This document shows, piece by piece, positions 42,130 through 51,729 of a DNA stretch of 64,000 bases. A model generated the notes under the pieces. It was not told where the DNA came from. It did not search any database and was given only the letters and a program-made list of their open reading frames with translations. The number at the start of each line of letters is the position of its first letter. Position 1 is the stretch's first letter. Made by a program: the position numbers and the translations under genes. The DNA comes from Aeromicrobium sp. Root472D3 (lineage in GTDB: Bacteria > Actinomycetota > Actinomycetes > Propionibacteriales > Nocardioidaceae), in NCBI RefSeq assembly GCF_001426485.1, contig NZ_LMET01000001.1:2493078-2557077 (forward strand), in the 5' to 3' direction.

Positions 42130-43347
42130 CTAGCGCAGCTCGGACGAGCTGAGGTTCAGCAGGCGACGGGCCACGATGAGCTGCTGGATCTGCTGCGTGC
42201 CCTCGAAGATGTCGAGGATCTTGGAGTCGCGCGACCACTTCTCGATCAGCTCGTTCTCGCTGTAGCCCAGCGTGCCCGCCAGCTCGACGCAGCGCAGCGT
42301 GATGTCGTTGCCGACGCGCCCCGCCTTGGCCTTGGCCATCGAGGCCTCCATCGAGTTGGGCTTGCGGTTGTCGGCCAGCCAGGCGGCCTCGAGCGTCAGC
42401 AGCAGCGCTGCCTCCCAGTCGGCCTCCATCGCGATGAACGTCGCGGCGGCGTACGACTGGGTCTGCGCGGGACGGTCGTAGTCGATCTCGACCCCGGCCT
42501 CCTCGAGCAGCTCACGGGTGTCCTCGAGCGCAGCGCGGGCGCAGCCGACGGCCATGCCGGCCACCAGCGGGCGTGTGTTGTCGAAGGTCGCCATCGCACC
42601 GGCGAAGCCCTGCTTGGTGTCGATCTCTGGGTTGCCCAGCAGGTTCTCGGCGGGCACCCGGCAGTTGTCGAGGACGATGACCGCGGTGTCGGACGCGCGG
42701 ATGCCGAGCTTGTGCTCGAGCCGCTCGACCCGGATGCCCGGCAGGCTCTTGGGCACCAGGAACGACTTGATCGCCGCACGACCGAGCTTCTTGTCGAGCG
42801 TCGCCCACACGACGACGGAGTCGGCGCGCTCGCCGGACGTCACGTAGATCTTCTCGCCGTTCAGGACGTAGGCGTCGCCGTCCTTGACCGCCGTCGTGAC
42901 GATGTTCGCCGAGTCGGAGCCCGTGCCCGGCTCGGTGATGGCCATCGCGGCCCACGTGCCCTTGAAGCGCTCGAGCTGCTCGTCGTTGGCGACCGAGGCG
43001 ATCGCCGAGTTGCCGAGGCCCTGGCGGGGCATCGAGAGCAGCAGGCCCACGTCGGCCCAGCACATCTCGATGATCGACAGCACCGACGACATGTTGGTGC
43101 CGTTCCTGACCTTGCCGGCCTTGGCGCCGTCGTCCTCGTCGCGGCGGACGCCGGCCGCGCCGGCCCCCTGTCCCTGGCCGGAGTCGCCCATGCCGTCGAC
43201 GAGCGAGGCCAGCAGGTCGAGCTCCTTGGGGTAAGCGTGCTCGGCGAGGTCGTACTTGCGCGAGTTGGCGCGCAGGAACTCGTCGGCGACCTGGTGGGCC
43301 TGCTTGATGAACGGGCGGAACTTGCGGGGGGTCTCGAGATTGATCAT
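42130..43347 (-). CDS. Acyl-CoA dehydrogenase
   Basis: 405 residues. Family motifs: MAITEPGTGSDSANIVTTA (FAD and substrate loop), VLNGEKIYVTSGERAD, and ILDIFEGTQQIQQLIVARRL, with the catalytic-base Glu in FEGT. Residues 53-79 are a Gly/Ala then acidic insert (DSGQGQGAGAAG) absent from most family members. It starts 13 nt after the second acyl-CoA dehydrogenase gene. In actinobacteria such tandem FadE genes often form alpha2-beta2 enzymes for odd acyl-CoA substrates. Confidence 0.92.
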   Translation of the reverse strand: MINLETPRKFRPFIKQAHQVADEFLRANSRKYDLAEHAYPKELDLLASLVDGMGDSGQGQGAGAAGVRRDEDDGAKAGKVRNGTNMSSVLSIIEMCWADVGLLLSMPRQGLGNSAIASVANDEQLERFKGTWAAMAITEPGTGSDSANIVTTAVKDGDAYVLNGEKIYVTSGERADSVVVWATLDKKLGRAAIKSFLVPKSLPGIRVERLEHKLGIRASDTAVIVLDNCRVPAENLLGNPEIDTKQGFAGAMATFDNTRPLVAGMAVGCARAALEDTRELLEEAGVEIDYDRPAQTQSYAAATFIAMEADWEAALLLTLEAAWLADNRKPNSMEASMAKAKAGRVGNDITLRCVELAGTLGYSENELIEKWSRDSKILDIFEGTQQIQQLIVARRLLNLSSSELR

Positions 43348-43360
43348 GGTGTGTCCGCCC

Positions 43361-44680
43361 TCAGACGAGGACTGCTCCTTCCATCAGGCCGACGGCTCGC
43401 AGGTCGCGATACCACCGCTCCACCGGGTGCTCCTTGACGAAGCCGTGACCACCGAGCAGCTGGACGCCGTCGGTGCCGATCTTCATGCCGTACTCCGACG
43501 CCAGGCGCCGGGCGAGCGCCACCTCACGGGAGAAGTCGAGGCCCTGCTCGGCCCGCGAGGCGGCCTTCAGCGTCACGAGCCGCATGCCCTCGAGCTCGAT
43601 CGCGATGTTGGCGACCATGAACGCGACGGCCTGGCGGTGGGCGATCGGCTCGCCGAAGGCCGTGCGGGTCTTGACGTACTCCGACACGTAGTCGAGCACG
43701 GCGCGTCCCGTGCCCAGGGCCAGACCGGCCCAGGCCAGACGCGACAGTCGGATGCACTCGCGGTAGTCGTCCGCGGCACCCTCACCGAGCACGGCGTCCG
43801 CGGGCACCTGGACGTCGTCCAGGACGAGCCGGCTGAGACCGGCCGCCCGCAGACCCATGCTCGGATCGGCTTCGATGGTGACCCCCGGGGTGCTCGACTC
43901 GACGAGCACGAGGGTCGGGCCGCTGCCCTCGAGGTCGACCGCGACCACGAAGAGCTCGGCCTCGCTGCCCCGCACGACGGCCGACTTGACGCCGTTGATC
44001 GTCAGCCCACCTCCCTCGGCGCGGACGGCGGTGGTCCGCAGGTCGAAGGGGTCGAACAGCGCGCGCGGCTCGGCGACGGCCAGCGCGGACGCCGGCACGT
44101 CGTCGCCGGAGAAGGCGGGCAGGTACGTCTGCTGCTGGGCGTCGGAGCCCCACAGCGAGATCGCGGTCGCGACGGCGGCGGGAGCCAGGCACGCGACGGC
44201 CTGGCCCATGTCGCCCTCGGCGAGCGCCTCGGCGACCAGGACGCCCGTGACGGCCGAGCGGTCCTCGGACAGGCCTCCCAGGCTCTCGGGGATGTTGAGC
44301 AGCGTCAGGCCGAACTCGCTGGTCTGGGCCAGCACCTCCTTGGAGGTGTCGTCGGACGACTCGGCGTCGCCCGCGGCGGGACGCAGCACCTCGGCGGCGA
44401 ACTCCTTGACGACGCCGACGATCATCTGCTGGTCCTCGGTCGGCTCGAGGTCGAACACGCCGCTGTCGGACGTGCGCGCGAGGCGGGCGGGCTTGCCGCC
44501 GCCCTTGACGCGCTTGAACGCGCGGGTCGTGGCGCCGGCCACGCGGAAGCCACCCTTGGCGCCCTCGTACACGGCACGTTCGGTGGTCTTGCGAAGTTTG
44601 AGCTTGTCGATGGTCGGCGAGCTGGCGATGCGGTTGAGGACCGCCAGGCCGATGCCCATGGGATCGCGACGAGTGGCCAC
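43361..44680 (-). CDS. Acyl-CoA dehydrogenase, long form
   Basis: 439 residues, GTG start with AGGAG 5-6 nt upstream. After an N-terminal 75-residue extension (with Lys-rich KLRKTTERAVYEGAKGG), the fold is regular: GLTLLNIPESLGGLSEDRSA, LAPAAVATAISLWGSDAQQQ, and VQLLGGHGFVKEHPVERWYR. The usual FAD loop TEPxxGSD is replaced by ALAVAEPRALFDPFDLRTT, and the terminal Glu is in GLMEGAVLV. It may be the partner subunit of the following gene product. First gene of the operon. Confidence 0.88.
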   Translation of the reverse strand: MATRRDPMGIGLAVLNRIASSPTIDKLKLRKTTERAVYEGAKGGFRVAGATTRAFKRVKGGGKPARLARTSDSGVFDLEPTEDQQMIVGVVKEFAAEVLRPAAGDAESSDDTSKEVLAQTSEFGLTLLNIPESLGGLSEDRSAVTGVLVAEALAEGDMGQAVACLAPAAVATAISLWGSDAQQQTYLPAFSGDDVPASALAVAEPRALFDPFDLRTTAVRAEGGGLTINGVKSAVVRGSEAELFVVAVDLEGSGPTLVLVESSTPGVTIEADPSMGLRAAGLSRLVLDDVQVPADAVLGEGAADDYRECIRLSRLAWAGLALGTGRAVLDYVSEYVKTRTAFGEPIAHRQAVAFMVANIAIELEGMRLVTLKAASRAEQGLDFSREVALARRLASEYGMKIGTDGVQLLGGHGFVKEHPVERWYRDLRAVGLMEGAVLV

Positions 44681-44866
44681 AAGGACTCCTAGATGACTGC
44701 GGTGCTGCGACGACGGTGCGACGTGGTGACGCCCCGGACCAAATGTAACTGAGAGTTACGCCTTCGGTCACGCATCGTATCCGACCTCACATGCGGGGAC
44801 CAGGGGCGCGCGCCGCGGACGCCGTCGATAGCCTTGGGACGACCCGATCACGAGGAGCGCCGGAAC

Positions 44867-45496
44867 GTGCCCAGCAGCGCCGATTCATCCCGTTCGACCA
44901 GCCCGAGCCAGTCACGCCCCCTGCCCGGCGGCGGCTCGGTCCGGCCGATCACCCGGTGGGGCACCCCCGTCATGCACCGCGAGCTCGCCGACGTCACGCA
45001 GTTCGACGACGAGCTGCGCACGCTGGTGGCCGACATGGTCGCCACGATGTACGCCGCGCGCGGCGTCGGGCTGGCCGCCAACCAGGTCGGCGTCGACCTG
45101 AAGGTGTTCGTGTTCGACTGCCCCGACGACGACGACGTGCAGGTCACGGGCGTCGTGTGCAACCCCGTGCTCGTGCTGCCCGAGGGCCGCGACCGCAACC
45201 TCGAGGACGCCGACGAGGGCTGCCTGTCGCTCCCGGGAGCCTTCACGGGCTGCGCGCGCCCCGACGTCGCCCGCGTGACGGGCCTCGACGAGAACGGCGA
45301 GCCGGTCGCGTTCGAGGGCACCGGCCTGCTGGCCCGCTGCCTGCAGCACGAGACCGACCACCTGCACGGCACGGTCTTCGGCGACCGCGTCCCCGAGCGG
45401 GCCCGCAAGAAGCTCTACAAGCAGCACGCCGAGCTGGCCGACGGCTACCCCGACGACTGGCCCGTCACGATCCTGCTCGACGAGGACGACGAGTAG
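44867..45496 (+). CDS. def: Peptide deformylase
   Basis: 209 residues from a GTG at 44867 with GAGGAG 8 nt upstream; a frame to 44834 is less likely. All three motifs: GVGLAANQ (67-74), EGCLS (117-121, zinc ligand Cys119), and QHETDHLHG (His161, Glu162, His165). The first about 25 residues are a Ser/Pro-rich extension. It removes the formyl group from new N-termini in the cytoplasm. It stands alone. Confidence 0.95.
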   Translation: MPSSADSSRSTSPSQSRPLPGGGSVRPITRWGTPVMHRELADVTQFDDELRTLVADMVATMYAARGVGLAANQVGVDLKVFVFDCPDDDDVQVTGVVCNPVLVLPEGRDRNLEDADEGCLSLPGAFTGCARPDVARVTGLDENGEPVAFEGTGLLARCLQHETDHLHGTVFGDRVPERARKKLYKQHAELADGYPDDWPVTILLDEDDE

Positions 45497-45594
45497 GCCT
45501 CGCGCACCCACCCTTCCCGATCCGTGTCGTTGCGCGCCGGATGAGCCGTCCGGGCGCTAGCGTGAGTCCACACCGACCAGATCGAGGAGCGTCA

Positions 45595-46482
45595 ATGTCC
45601 GGCATGCCGTACGTCCGCGACGCCCGTGACGTCCGGCGCGTCCTGCGCCTCGTCGAGCGGGGCACGATGCCCTCGACCGTCACGGCCCGGCACCTCGTCG
45701 CCAACGGCATCCCCCAGGACGACGCCGACTGCGTCCGCGAGCTGCTCGAGTCGCTCGAGTTCGTCACCGCGGCCGGCGTGCCGACGTCGGTGTGGGTCGG
45801 CTACCGCGAGTCCGACGACCGCTCCAGCGTGCTGGCCGAGGCCCTGCGCACGGCCTACGGACCGTTGCTCGACGCCGCCGACGACGACGCGCGCGCCCGG
45901 GTCATCGCGCAGGTCGGCGACGTCAGGCCCGAGGACGTCCCGTCGGTGCTCTCGACGTTCACGGCGCTGTGCGAGCTGTCGGACGACGGCACCGACTCCC
46001 CCGTCGCGGCGACCGCGCGGCAGCGACGCGCCGTCGTCAGCCACATCAGCCGCCTGCTGCAGACGTCGATCGCCGAGTTCGAGACCGCGCGGGTGTGCCT
46101 GCAGCACGACCTGACCCGTCCCGCGATCGTGTCGGCCTGGAACAGCCTCGCGGCGCTGGCGTTCGCCCACCTCGCCGACGACGACTTCGCGATCCTGCGC
46201 ACGTCCGGGCGACGGGCCGGGCTCGGCGCCGACGAGCTCATGCGCCGTGTCGACGGCGCCGAGCTCATCGAGCTGCTGGTCGTGGCCGAGCGGGTCGGCG
46301 GCGACGACCGCGTCGTGCTCGAGCGCCTGCTGGCCGAGCGCGACGAGTGCGCCCACCCCGTGCCGCCGGCGCCCGACCGCGACCAGACGGCGGCCTACCT
46401 CAACGCCGTCCTCGCGCAGGCCTCGCAGCTGACCGAGCACCCGCTGGCCCACCACGGTCCCGGCGACGTCAGCGACGCCTGA
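45595..46482 (+). CDS. DUF5343-like hypothetical protein
   Basis: 295 residues; AGGAGCG lies 6 nt before the ATG. The N-terminal 140 residues (MPYVRDARDVRRVLRLVERG, SLEFVTAAGVPTSVWVGYRE, SSVLAEALRTAYGPLLDAAD) have the look of DUF5343, a winged-helix-like family. A second helical part (170-295) ends near ECAHPVPPAPDRDQTAAYLN, similar to HEPN/apea-type nucleotide-binding helices of unknown role. It overlaps the convergent TrmH gene by 14 nt. Confidence 0.65.
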   Translation: MSGMPYVRDARDVRRVLRLVERGTMPSTVTARHLVANGIPQDDADCVRELLESLEFVTAAGVPTSVWVGYRESDDRSSVLAEALRTAYGPLLDAADDDARARVIAQVGDVRPEDVPSVLSTFTALCELSDDGTDSPVAATARQRRAVVSHISRLLQTSIAEFETARVCLQHDLTRPAIVSAWNSLAALAFAHLADDDFAILRTSGRRAGLGADELMRRVDGAELIELLVVAERVGGDDRVVLERLLAERDECAHPVPPAPDRDQTAAYLNAVLAQASQLTEHPLAHHGPGDVSDA

Positions 46483-47272
46483 GCTCCCAGCACGCCACGG
46501 CGACCGACGACGCGACGTTGAGCGAGTCGATGTCGGCCGCCATCGGGATCGTGACCCGGTGGTCGGCCTGCTCCTCCCAGTGCGACGACAGCCCGTGGCC
46601 CTCGGAGCCGACGATCACCGCGAGTCGCTCGACGTCGCGGGGCACCTCGTCGATCGGGACCGAGTCGTCGGCCAGGGTCATCGCGTACGTCGTGTAGCCC
46701 GCCTCGCGCAGCAGGTCGGGTGCGGAATACCAGTCGTCGACCCGCGCGTAGGGCAACCAGAACACCGAGCCCATCGACACCTTGATCGCGCGACGGTACA
46801 GCGGGTCGGCGCAGCGCGGCGACAGCAGGACGGCGTCGAAACCCAGCGCCGCGACGCTGCGGAAGATCGCGCCGACGTTGGTGTGGTCGGCCAGGTCCTC
46901 GACCACCACGACGCGACGGGCGGCGTCGAGCACCTCGCGGGGCGACGGAAGGTCGGGACGTTCGAGGGCCGCCAGCGAGCCGCGGTGCACGTGGAAGCCC
47001 GTCAGCCGCTCGATCGAGGCGTCGTCGAGCACGAAGCACGGTGCGTCGGACGCGTCGAGGACGTCGGCGAGCCCGTCGAGCCACCGCGGTGACATCAGGA
47101 ACGAGCGAGGGCGGTGACCCGACTCGACCGCGCGGCGCACGACCTTCTCGCCCTCGGCGAGGAACAGCCCGCGCTCGGACTCGAGGCGCAGGCGCAGCTG
47201 CACGTCGCGCAGATCGGTGTAGTCGCGCAGCCGCGGGTCGTCGAGGTCGTCGAGTCGTACGATCTGGGCCAC
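46469..47272 (-). CDS. TrmH-family RNA 2'-O-methyltransferase (SpoU)
   Basis: 267 residues from a GTG at 47272. The N-terminal substrate-binding domain includes [20 protein letters not shown]. The SPOUT domain follows with [20 protein letters not shown] (motif 1), [11 protein letters not shown] (motif 2), and [20 protein letters not shown] (motif 3) at the knot. It methylates a ribose in rRNA or tRNA; the target cannot be told. It is divergent from the PEBP gene with a gap of only 18 nt. Confidence 0.93.
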   Translation of the reverse strand: MAQIVRLDDLDDPRLRDYTDLRDVQLRLRLESERGLFLAEGEKVVRRAVESGHRPRSFLMSPRWLDGLADVLDASDAPCFVLDDASIERLTGFHVHRGSLAALERPDLPSPREVLDAARRVVVVEDLADHTNVGAIFRSVAALGFDAVLLSPRCADPLYRRAIKVSMGSVFWLPYARVDDWYSAPDLLREAGYTTYAMTLADDSVPIDEVPRDVERLAVIVGSEGHGLSSHWEEQADHRVTIPMAADIDSLNVASSVAVACWELRRR

Positions 47273-47290
47273 CGGGCTAGCGTAGATGTC

Positions 47291-47818
47291 ATGAGCCTCG
47301 ACCGACCCGTCACACCCGATCCGTACGAGCTGCTGCCCTCCGTGGCGAGCTTCACCGTCACCAGCAATGACGTCACCGACGGCCAGCCGCTGAAGGACGA
47401 CCAGGTCGCCGACCACGGCAACACCTCGCCGCAGCTGTCGTGGAGCGGTGCGCCCGAGGGCACCAAGTCGTTCGTCGTGACGTGCTTCGACCCCGACGCC
47501 CCCACGCCGTCGGGCTTCTGGCACTGGGTGGCCGTCGACGTCCCGGCCGACGTCACCGAGCTGGCGACGGGCGCGGGTGCGTCGGACGACTCGCTGCCCG
47601 GCGCGGCCTTCCACGTCCGCAACGACGGCGGATCGCTCGACTTCACGGGCGCCGCTCCCCCGCAGGGCGACCAGGTGCACCGCTACTACTTCGTCGTCCA
47701 CGCGGTCGGCGAGGAGACGCTCGGCGTCGACGCCTCGGCCTCCCCCGCGGTCGTCAGCTTCAACCTCGCGTTCAAGACGTTGGGCCGCGCGATCGTCCAC
47801 GGCACCTACGCCCACTGA
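47291..47818 (+). CDS. YbhB/YbcL family (PEBP-like) protein
   Basis: 175 residues from the ATG at 47291. Signature: [40 protein letters not shown] and [18 protein letters not shown] (PF01161). No signal peptide. PEBP-like proteins bind anions or small ligands; the bacterial function is unclear. Confidence 0.93.
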   Translation: MSLDRPVTPDPYELLPSVASFTVTSNDVTDGQPLKDDQVADHGNTSPQLSWSGAPEGTKSFVVTCFDPDAPTPSGFWHWVAVDVPADVTELATGAGASDDSLPGAAFHVRNDGGSLDFTGAAPPQGDQVHRYYFVVHAVGEETLGVDASASPAVVSFNLAFKTLGRAIVHGTYAH

Positions 47819-47830
47819 CCGTCGTCCCGC

Positions 47831-47878
47831 GGACGTCATCACGGTTGCGGCGGATCGCCCACGACCGTGATGACGTCC
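47831..47878 (+). terminator. Terminator hairpin after PEBP gene
   Basis: A perfect 15-bp stem GGACGTCATCACGGT (47831-47845) with its inverse (47864-47878) and an 18-nt loop. It lies between the convergent PEBP and transglycosylase genes, so it can serve both. Confidence 0.7.
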
Positions 47879-47888
47879 CGGTCGGCGG

Positions 47889-48689
47889 TCAGCTGGCGTA
47901 CGCGTCGGCGTACGCCAGCACGGTGCGCACGTAGTCGTCGGAGTGGTTGTACGAGAAGATCGCCGCCGTCCAGCCTCGGGCGGTGGTGAGGTCGCCGCCG
48001 GACGCGCACAGGTAGCGCCCGGCGGCGTACGCCGCGTCGGAGATGTCGGACGGATCGGTGACCCCGTCACCGTCGCCGTCGGACGCCCAGCGCTCCCACG
48101 TCGACGGGATGAACTGCATCGGCCCGACCGCGTGGTCCCACGTGGGGTCGCCGTGCCACTCGGTCGTCTCGGGGGTGGCGCGGATCGCGGCGTTGCCGTC
48201 GGTGCCGTCGAGCGCCGGGCCGACGATCGGCTGCGACGTGCGCCCGTCGGTCAGCAGGTAGGCCCCGCCGTCGGTGCCGTGCAGCGACTCGACCCCTCCG
48301 ATGCCGGCCAGCGTCGTCCAGCCGAGCCGGCAGGCCGGCTGCTCCGACGACAGGCGAAGCGCCGCGGAGCCGTACGCCTGCACCGCGACCTCACCGATGC
48401 CGGTGCGCTGCGACGTCGCGCGCACCCAGTCGCCCGAGACCTGCGAGCCGCTGGACGGCGGAGTGATCGCGGCGGCCTCGGGCACGACGGGCTGGAGCGG
48501 CTGGGCCGCTGCGGTGGCCGTGTCGGTGGCCGCCGGGACGCCGGCCGCCGGGACGCCGGCCGCGTCGACGGGCGGCTCGGCCGTGAAGGCCGACGCCGCT
48601 GCCATCCCGACCGCGACCATGACGCACAGGGCGACGGCGATCAGCAGCGCCTCGCCGACGCCGAAGCCGCGACGCACCTGATCAGCCAC
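47889..48689 (-). CDS. Membrane-anchored lytic transglycosylase
   Basis: 266 residues from a GTG at 48689; a TTG at 48725 would overlap pstB and is less likely. One membrane helix (VGEALLIAVALCVMVAVGMA) and an Ala/Pro/Thr linker precede an SLT-like domain (about 110-260): LGWTTLAGIGGVESLHG with the catalytic Glu, GPMQFIPSTWERW, and AAGRYLCASGGDLTT. An acidic DGDGDGVTDPSD loop resembles a calcium site as in MltB-type enzymes. It cleaves peptidoglycan outside the membrane. It follows pstB by 28 nt and may be read with it. Confidence 0.9.
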   Translation of the reverse strand: MADQVRRGFGVGEALLIAVALCVMVAVGMAAASAFTAEPPVDAAGVPAAGVPAATDTATAAAQPLQPVVPEAAAITPPSSGSQVSGDWVRATSQRTGIGEVAVQAYGSAALRLSSEQPACRLGWTTLAGIGGVESLHGTDGGAYLLTDGRTSQPIVGPALDGTDGNAAIRATPETTEWHGDPTWDHAVGPMQFIPSTWERWASDGDGDGVTDPSDISDAAYAAGRYLCASGGDLTTARGWTAAIFSYNHSDDYVRTVLAYADAYAS

Positions 48690-48717
48690 GCCCCCATCCT
48701 CGGCCCTCGTGCCTCGC

Positions 48718-49569
48718 TCAGCCAAACCGGCCGTTGACGTAGTCGGACGTGCGCGGGTCCTGCGGGCTGCCGAACATCGCCTCGGTGTCGCCGTGCTCGA
48801 CGATGACGCCGGGCGTGCCCTGGGCGGCCAGGAAGAACGCGCACTGCGACGACACGCGCGCGGCCTGCTGCATGTTGTGCGTGACGATCACGATCGTGAC
48901 CTCCTGCGCGAGCTCGAGCATCGTCTCCTCGATGACGCGGGTCGACGTCGGGTCGAGGGCCGAGCACGGCTCGTCCATCAGCAGGACGCGCGGCTTGATC
49001 GCGAGCGACCGGGCGATGCACAGACGCTGCTGCTGGCCGCCCGACAGGCCACCGCCGGGGGCGTCGAGACGGTCCTTGACCTCCTTCCAGAGGCCGCCCT
49101 TGGTCAGGCACGACTCGACGAGCTCCTCGCGGGCGTCCTTGTCGATGCGGGTACCGGTCAGCTTGAGGCCGGCCAGCACGTTCTCCTCGATCGACATCGC
49201 CGGGAACGGGTTGGGCTTCTGGAACACCATGCCGATCGAGCGGCGGGCGTCGGTGAGCTTGCGCGACGGGTCGTAGATGTCCTGACCGTCGAGCAGCACC
49301 TCGCCGGCGAGCGAGGCCGACGGGATCAGCTCGTGCATGCGGTTGAGGATGCGCAGGAACGTCGACTTGCCGCAGCCGGACGGTCCGATCAGCGACGTCA
49401 CCCTGCCGGCCGGCATCGTCAGCGAGACGCGGTCGAGCACCTTGTGGGTGCCGAACCAGGCGGAGACGCCGTCGGCCCGGATCTCGGCGAGCCCGCCCGT
49501 CGGCGCGACGGCGGGGACGATCTGGGTGGGGTCCTCCGGGGCGTGGCCCTCGTCAGTGATCACGGTCAT
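48718..49569 (-). CDS. pstB: Phosphate ABC transporter ATP-binding protein PstB
   Basis: 283 residues. Walker [10 protein letters not shown], the PstB-specific segments [20 protein letters not shown] and [20 protein letters not shown], the ABC signature [15 protein letters not shown], Walker [14 protein letters not shown], and the H-loop [12 protein letters not shown]. It powers PstCA. It is separated from pstC-pstA by four genes and by a strong hairpin (49636-49669), so its level may be set apart from the binding proteins. Confidence 0.97.
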   Translation of the reverse strand: MTVITDEGHAPEDPTQIVPAVAPTGGLAEIRADGVSAWFGTHKVLDRVSLTMPAGRVTSLIGPSGCGKSTFLRILNRMHELIPSASLAGEVLLDGQDIYDPSRKLTDARRSIGMVFQKPNPFPAMSIEENVLAGLKLTGTRIDKDAREELVESCLTKGGLWKEVKDRLDAPGGGLSGGQQQRLCIARSLAIKPRVLLMDEPCSALDPTSTRVIEETMLELAQEVTIVIVTHNMQQAARVSSQCAFFLAAQGTPGVIVEHGDTEAMFGSPQDPRTSDYVNGRFG

Positions 49570-49635
49570 GGTGGTGGCCCTTCTGGGTGGTGCGGAGCGA
49601 TGGCAGTGCTGGAGGGATGGTGCGGGAGGCGCGGA

Positions 49636-49669
49636 GCCGGCCCCGCGTCCGAGAGGACGCGGAGCCGGC
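49636..49669 (-). terminator. GC-rich hairpin between PstS-Ig gene and pstB
   Basis: GCCGGC-CCCGCGTCC pairs with GGACGCGGA-GCCGGC, a 15-bp stem with one mismatch and a GAGA tetraloop. It has no T-tract. It may attenuate transcription into pstB or protect the 3' end of the upstream message. Confidence 0.6.
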
Positions 49670-49704
49670 GACGTGGTGCGGTGCTGCGGCGTGGAGCAAG
49701 GTGC

Positions 49705-51591
49705 CTACTTCGTGACCTTCAGCTTCAGCGTCTTCGACGTCGAGCCGTTGACGTTCGAGCCGCCGGCGAAGACCGCCTTGACCTTGTAGGAGCCCTTCTT
49801 GAGCTTCTTCACCGTGATCGTGGCCTTGCCGTTCTTGACGGTGCCGGTGCCGACGGTCTTGCTGCCGACCTTCAGCGTGACCTTGCCGCTGACCGAGCCG
49901 GGGGCCTTGACGGTCACCGTGGCCTTGGCCTTCTTGCTCGCCTTGACCTTCTTGGCGAGCTTCAGCGACGTGGCCGACGAGGCCTTCGCGACCGACAGCG
50001 ACGTCGCCGTGGACGACGCCGAGGTGCTGCTGTCGCCGCTGTACGCGACCGTCACCGTGTACGAGCCGGCAGCCAGCGTCGAGGGCACGGCGACCGTGGC
50101 GGCGCCACCGGAGACGGCGACGGTCGAGACCGCACCGCCGGCGTTGACCGTGACGGTTCCGCCGGCGGCGGCAGCGCCGTCAGCCGTGACCCGCACGGGG
50201 ATGCTGGCGCCCTGGCCGAAGGTCGTGCTGACCGCACCGGCCGAGACGGCCGAGGTCTTCAGCACCGTGGCCTCAGCCTTGTTGGACGACGACGCGACGT
50301 ACGACGCGGGCGACGACGGCGTGAAGGCCGCCGAGTACACGTGCGTGCCGGACGTCGTGGCGGGCAGCGTGATCGTCGCGGTGCCGCTGATGACGGTCGT
50401 CTTGCCACCGACCTGCTTGGTCGTGTCGCCGACGACCTCCGAGAAGACCACCGATCCGCCCGGCAGGTCGCCGGAGGCCGAGACCGACGCCGTCAGCTTG
50501 ACGGACTTGTCGTTCTGCGCGACGGCCGACAGCACCGTGGTGCTCTGCTTGGCCGCGGCGTTGGTTTTCAGGTTCGTGACGTCGGCGGTGCCGAAGGTGC
50601 CGCAGACGCCGCCGTTGGCGGACGTCGCGAGCTGGTCGAAGCCCGCGGCCTCGATCAGCGGCTTCGCGGCGGTGCTGCACAGGAATCCGTCGGAGCCGAA
50701 CGCCGAGGCGATCAGCGTGCCCTTGGAGCCGGCGCGGTCGGCCTGGCGCACGACGTTGTAGATCGCGCGCTGCGCCGCGAACGAGCCCTCGGCCGTGAGC
50801 GTCGTGACCGTGGTCGAGCCCTTGGCGCGAGCGGTCGAGAACGGCGCGATCGCGTTGGGGTTGCCCTTGACGTCGACGTCGCTGTGCTCCTGCGTGTTCT
50901 GGACGGCACTGCCCAGGGCCACGTCGTTGCCGCCGTTGGCGGCCTTGAGCTGCGCGACGAAGAACGAGCGCGTGCCCGATCCCGACTGAGGGATCAGCGG
51001 GACGATCGCGGCGGACGGCGCCGGGCCGGCGTAGCCCGGGATGTCGCTCCACTTCTTGTACGAGCCGTCGTAGATCTTGACCATCGTGGCGGCCGAGATC
51101 GACGCGGGGGCGTTGGTGCCGGTCGACGAGACCGCCAGGCGCAGGCCGTCGACGGCGAAGGCCGCCTGCTGCAGGTTGCCGGAGATCTCGGCGGCGCTCA
51201 GGGTCGACGACGACCGGGCGAAGTCGAGGTCGGCGTTGTTGTTGGCACCGTAGAGGAGCGTCTTGCCCGCACCGGAGCCGTTGGGACGCGTGATGGCCGC
51301 GCCGCCCTTCAGCGAGACGGTCGCCGGGTCGGTGCCGGCGGCGAACGACGCCAGACGACCGGTGGACTTGCCGGCGTTGAAGCCGTCGATGCCGTTGTGA
51401 CCCTTCGTCAGGTAGTCGAGGACGATCTCCGACGTGTCGGACCCGGCTCCCGCGAGATCGCCCGACGTGGGCGTGAAGGTGGGGTCGTAGATCGTGGGAG
51501 CTGCGCTGGCCGACGTGGCCAGTCCTGCGGTCAGGCCGGTGGTGGCGACGACTGCGCCCACCACGGCCAGGGAGACTCGCTGACGAATCAT
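49705..51591 (-). CDS. Secreted PstS-like protein with Ig-like repeats
   Basis: 628 residues from the ATG at 51591. A signal peptide (RQRVSLAVVGAVVATTGLTA ... SASAAP, cleavage about residue 30). Residues 32-355 form a PBP-like domain with PstS-type features: DLAGAGSDTSEIVLDYL, GANNNADLDFARSSSTL, KIYDGSYKKWSDIPGY, and IPQSGSGTRSFFVAQL. Residues about 365-628 are three Ig-like repeats (Big_3 type: VKLTASVSASGDLPGGSVVF, VRVTADGAAAAGGTVTVNAG, TVTVKAPGSVSGKVTLKVGS), ending Lys-rich (TSKTLKLKVTK). The repeats should place the binding domain at or beyond the wall surface. It sits between the sortase-like gene and pstB. Confidence 0.85.
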   Translation of the reverse strand: MIRQRVSLAVVGAVVATTGLTAGLATSASAAPTIYDPTFTPTSGDLAGAGSDTSEIVLDYLTKGHNGIDGFNAGKSTGRLASFAAGTDPATVSLKGGAAITRPNGSGAGKTLLYGANNNADLDFARSSSTLSAAEISGNLQQAAFAVDGLRLAVSSTGTNAPASISAATMVKIYDGSYKKWSDIPGYAGPAPSAAIVPLIPQSGSGTRSFFVAQLKAANGGNDVALGSAVQNTQEHSDVDVKGNPNAIAPFSTARAKGSTTVTTLTAEGSFAAQRAIYNVVRQADRAGSKGTLIASAFGSDGFLCSTAAKPLIEAAGFDQLATSANGGVCGTFGTADVTNLKTNAAAKQSTTVLSAVAQNDKSVKLTASVSASGDLPGGSVVFSEVVGDTTKQVGGKTTVISGTATITLPATTSGTHVYSAAFTPSSPASYVASSSNKAEATVLKTSAVSAGAVSTTFGQGASIPVRVTADGAAAAGGTVTVNAGGAVSTVAVSGGAATVAVPSTLAAGSYTVTVAYSGDSSTSASSTATSLSVAKASSATSLKLAKKVKASKKAKATVTVKAPGSVSGKVTLKVGSKTVGTGTVKNGKATITVKKLKKGSYKVKAVFAGGSNVNGSTSKTLKLKVTK

Positions 51592-51729
51592 TCCGGTGTG
51601 TCCTTTTCTTGAACGTCCTGGGCAGCCGGGGTGCTGTCCCACGAGAAAACTAGACGCGCGACGGCAGCCTCCGTGGCGTTTGAGATGAACGCCGGGTGTC
51701 CATTGCAGGGCCACTTGGATTCCCTGCAA

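Noticed and set aside
48709..51612. 967-residue plus-strand open frame
   Set aside because: Lies antisense to pstB and the PstS-Ig gene; Arg/Asp/Val-rich with no motif or ribosome site, typical of long antisense frames in GC-rich DNA.
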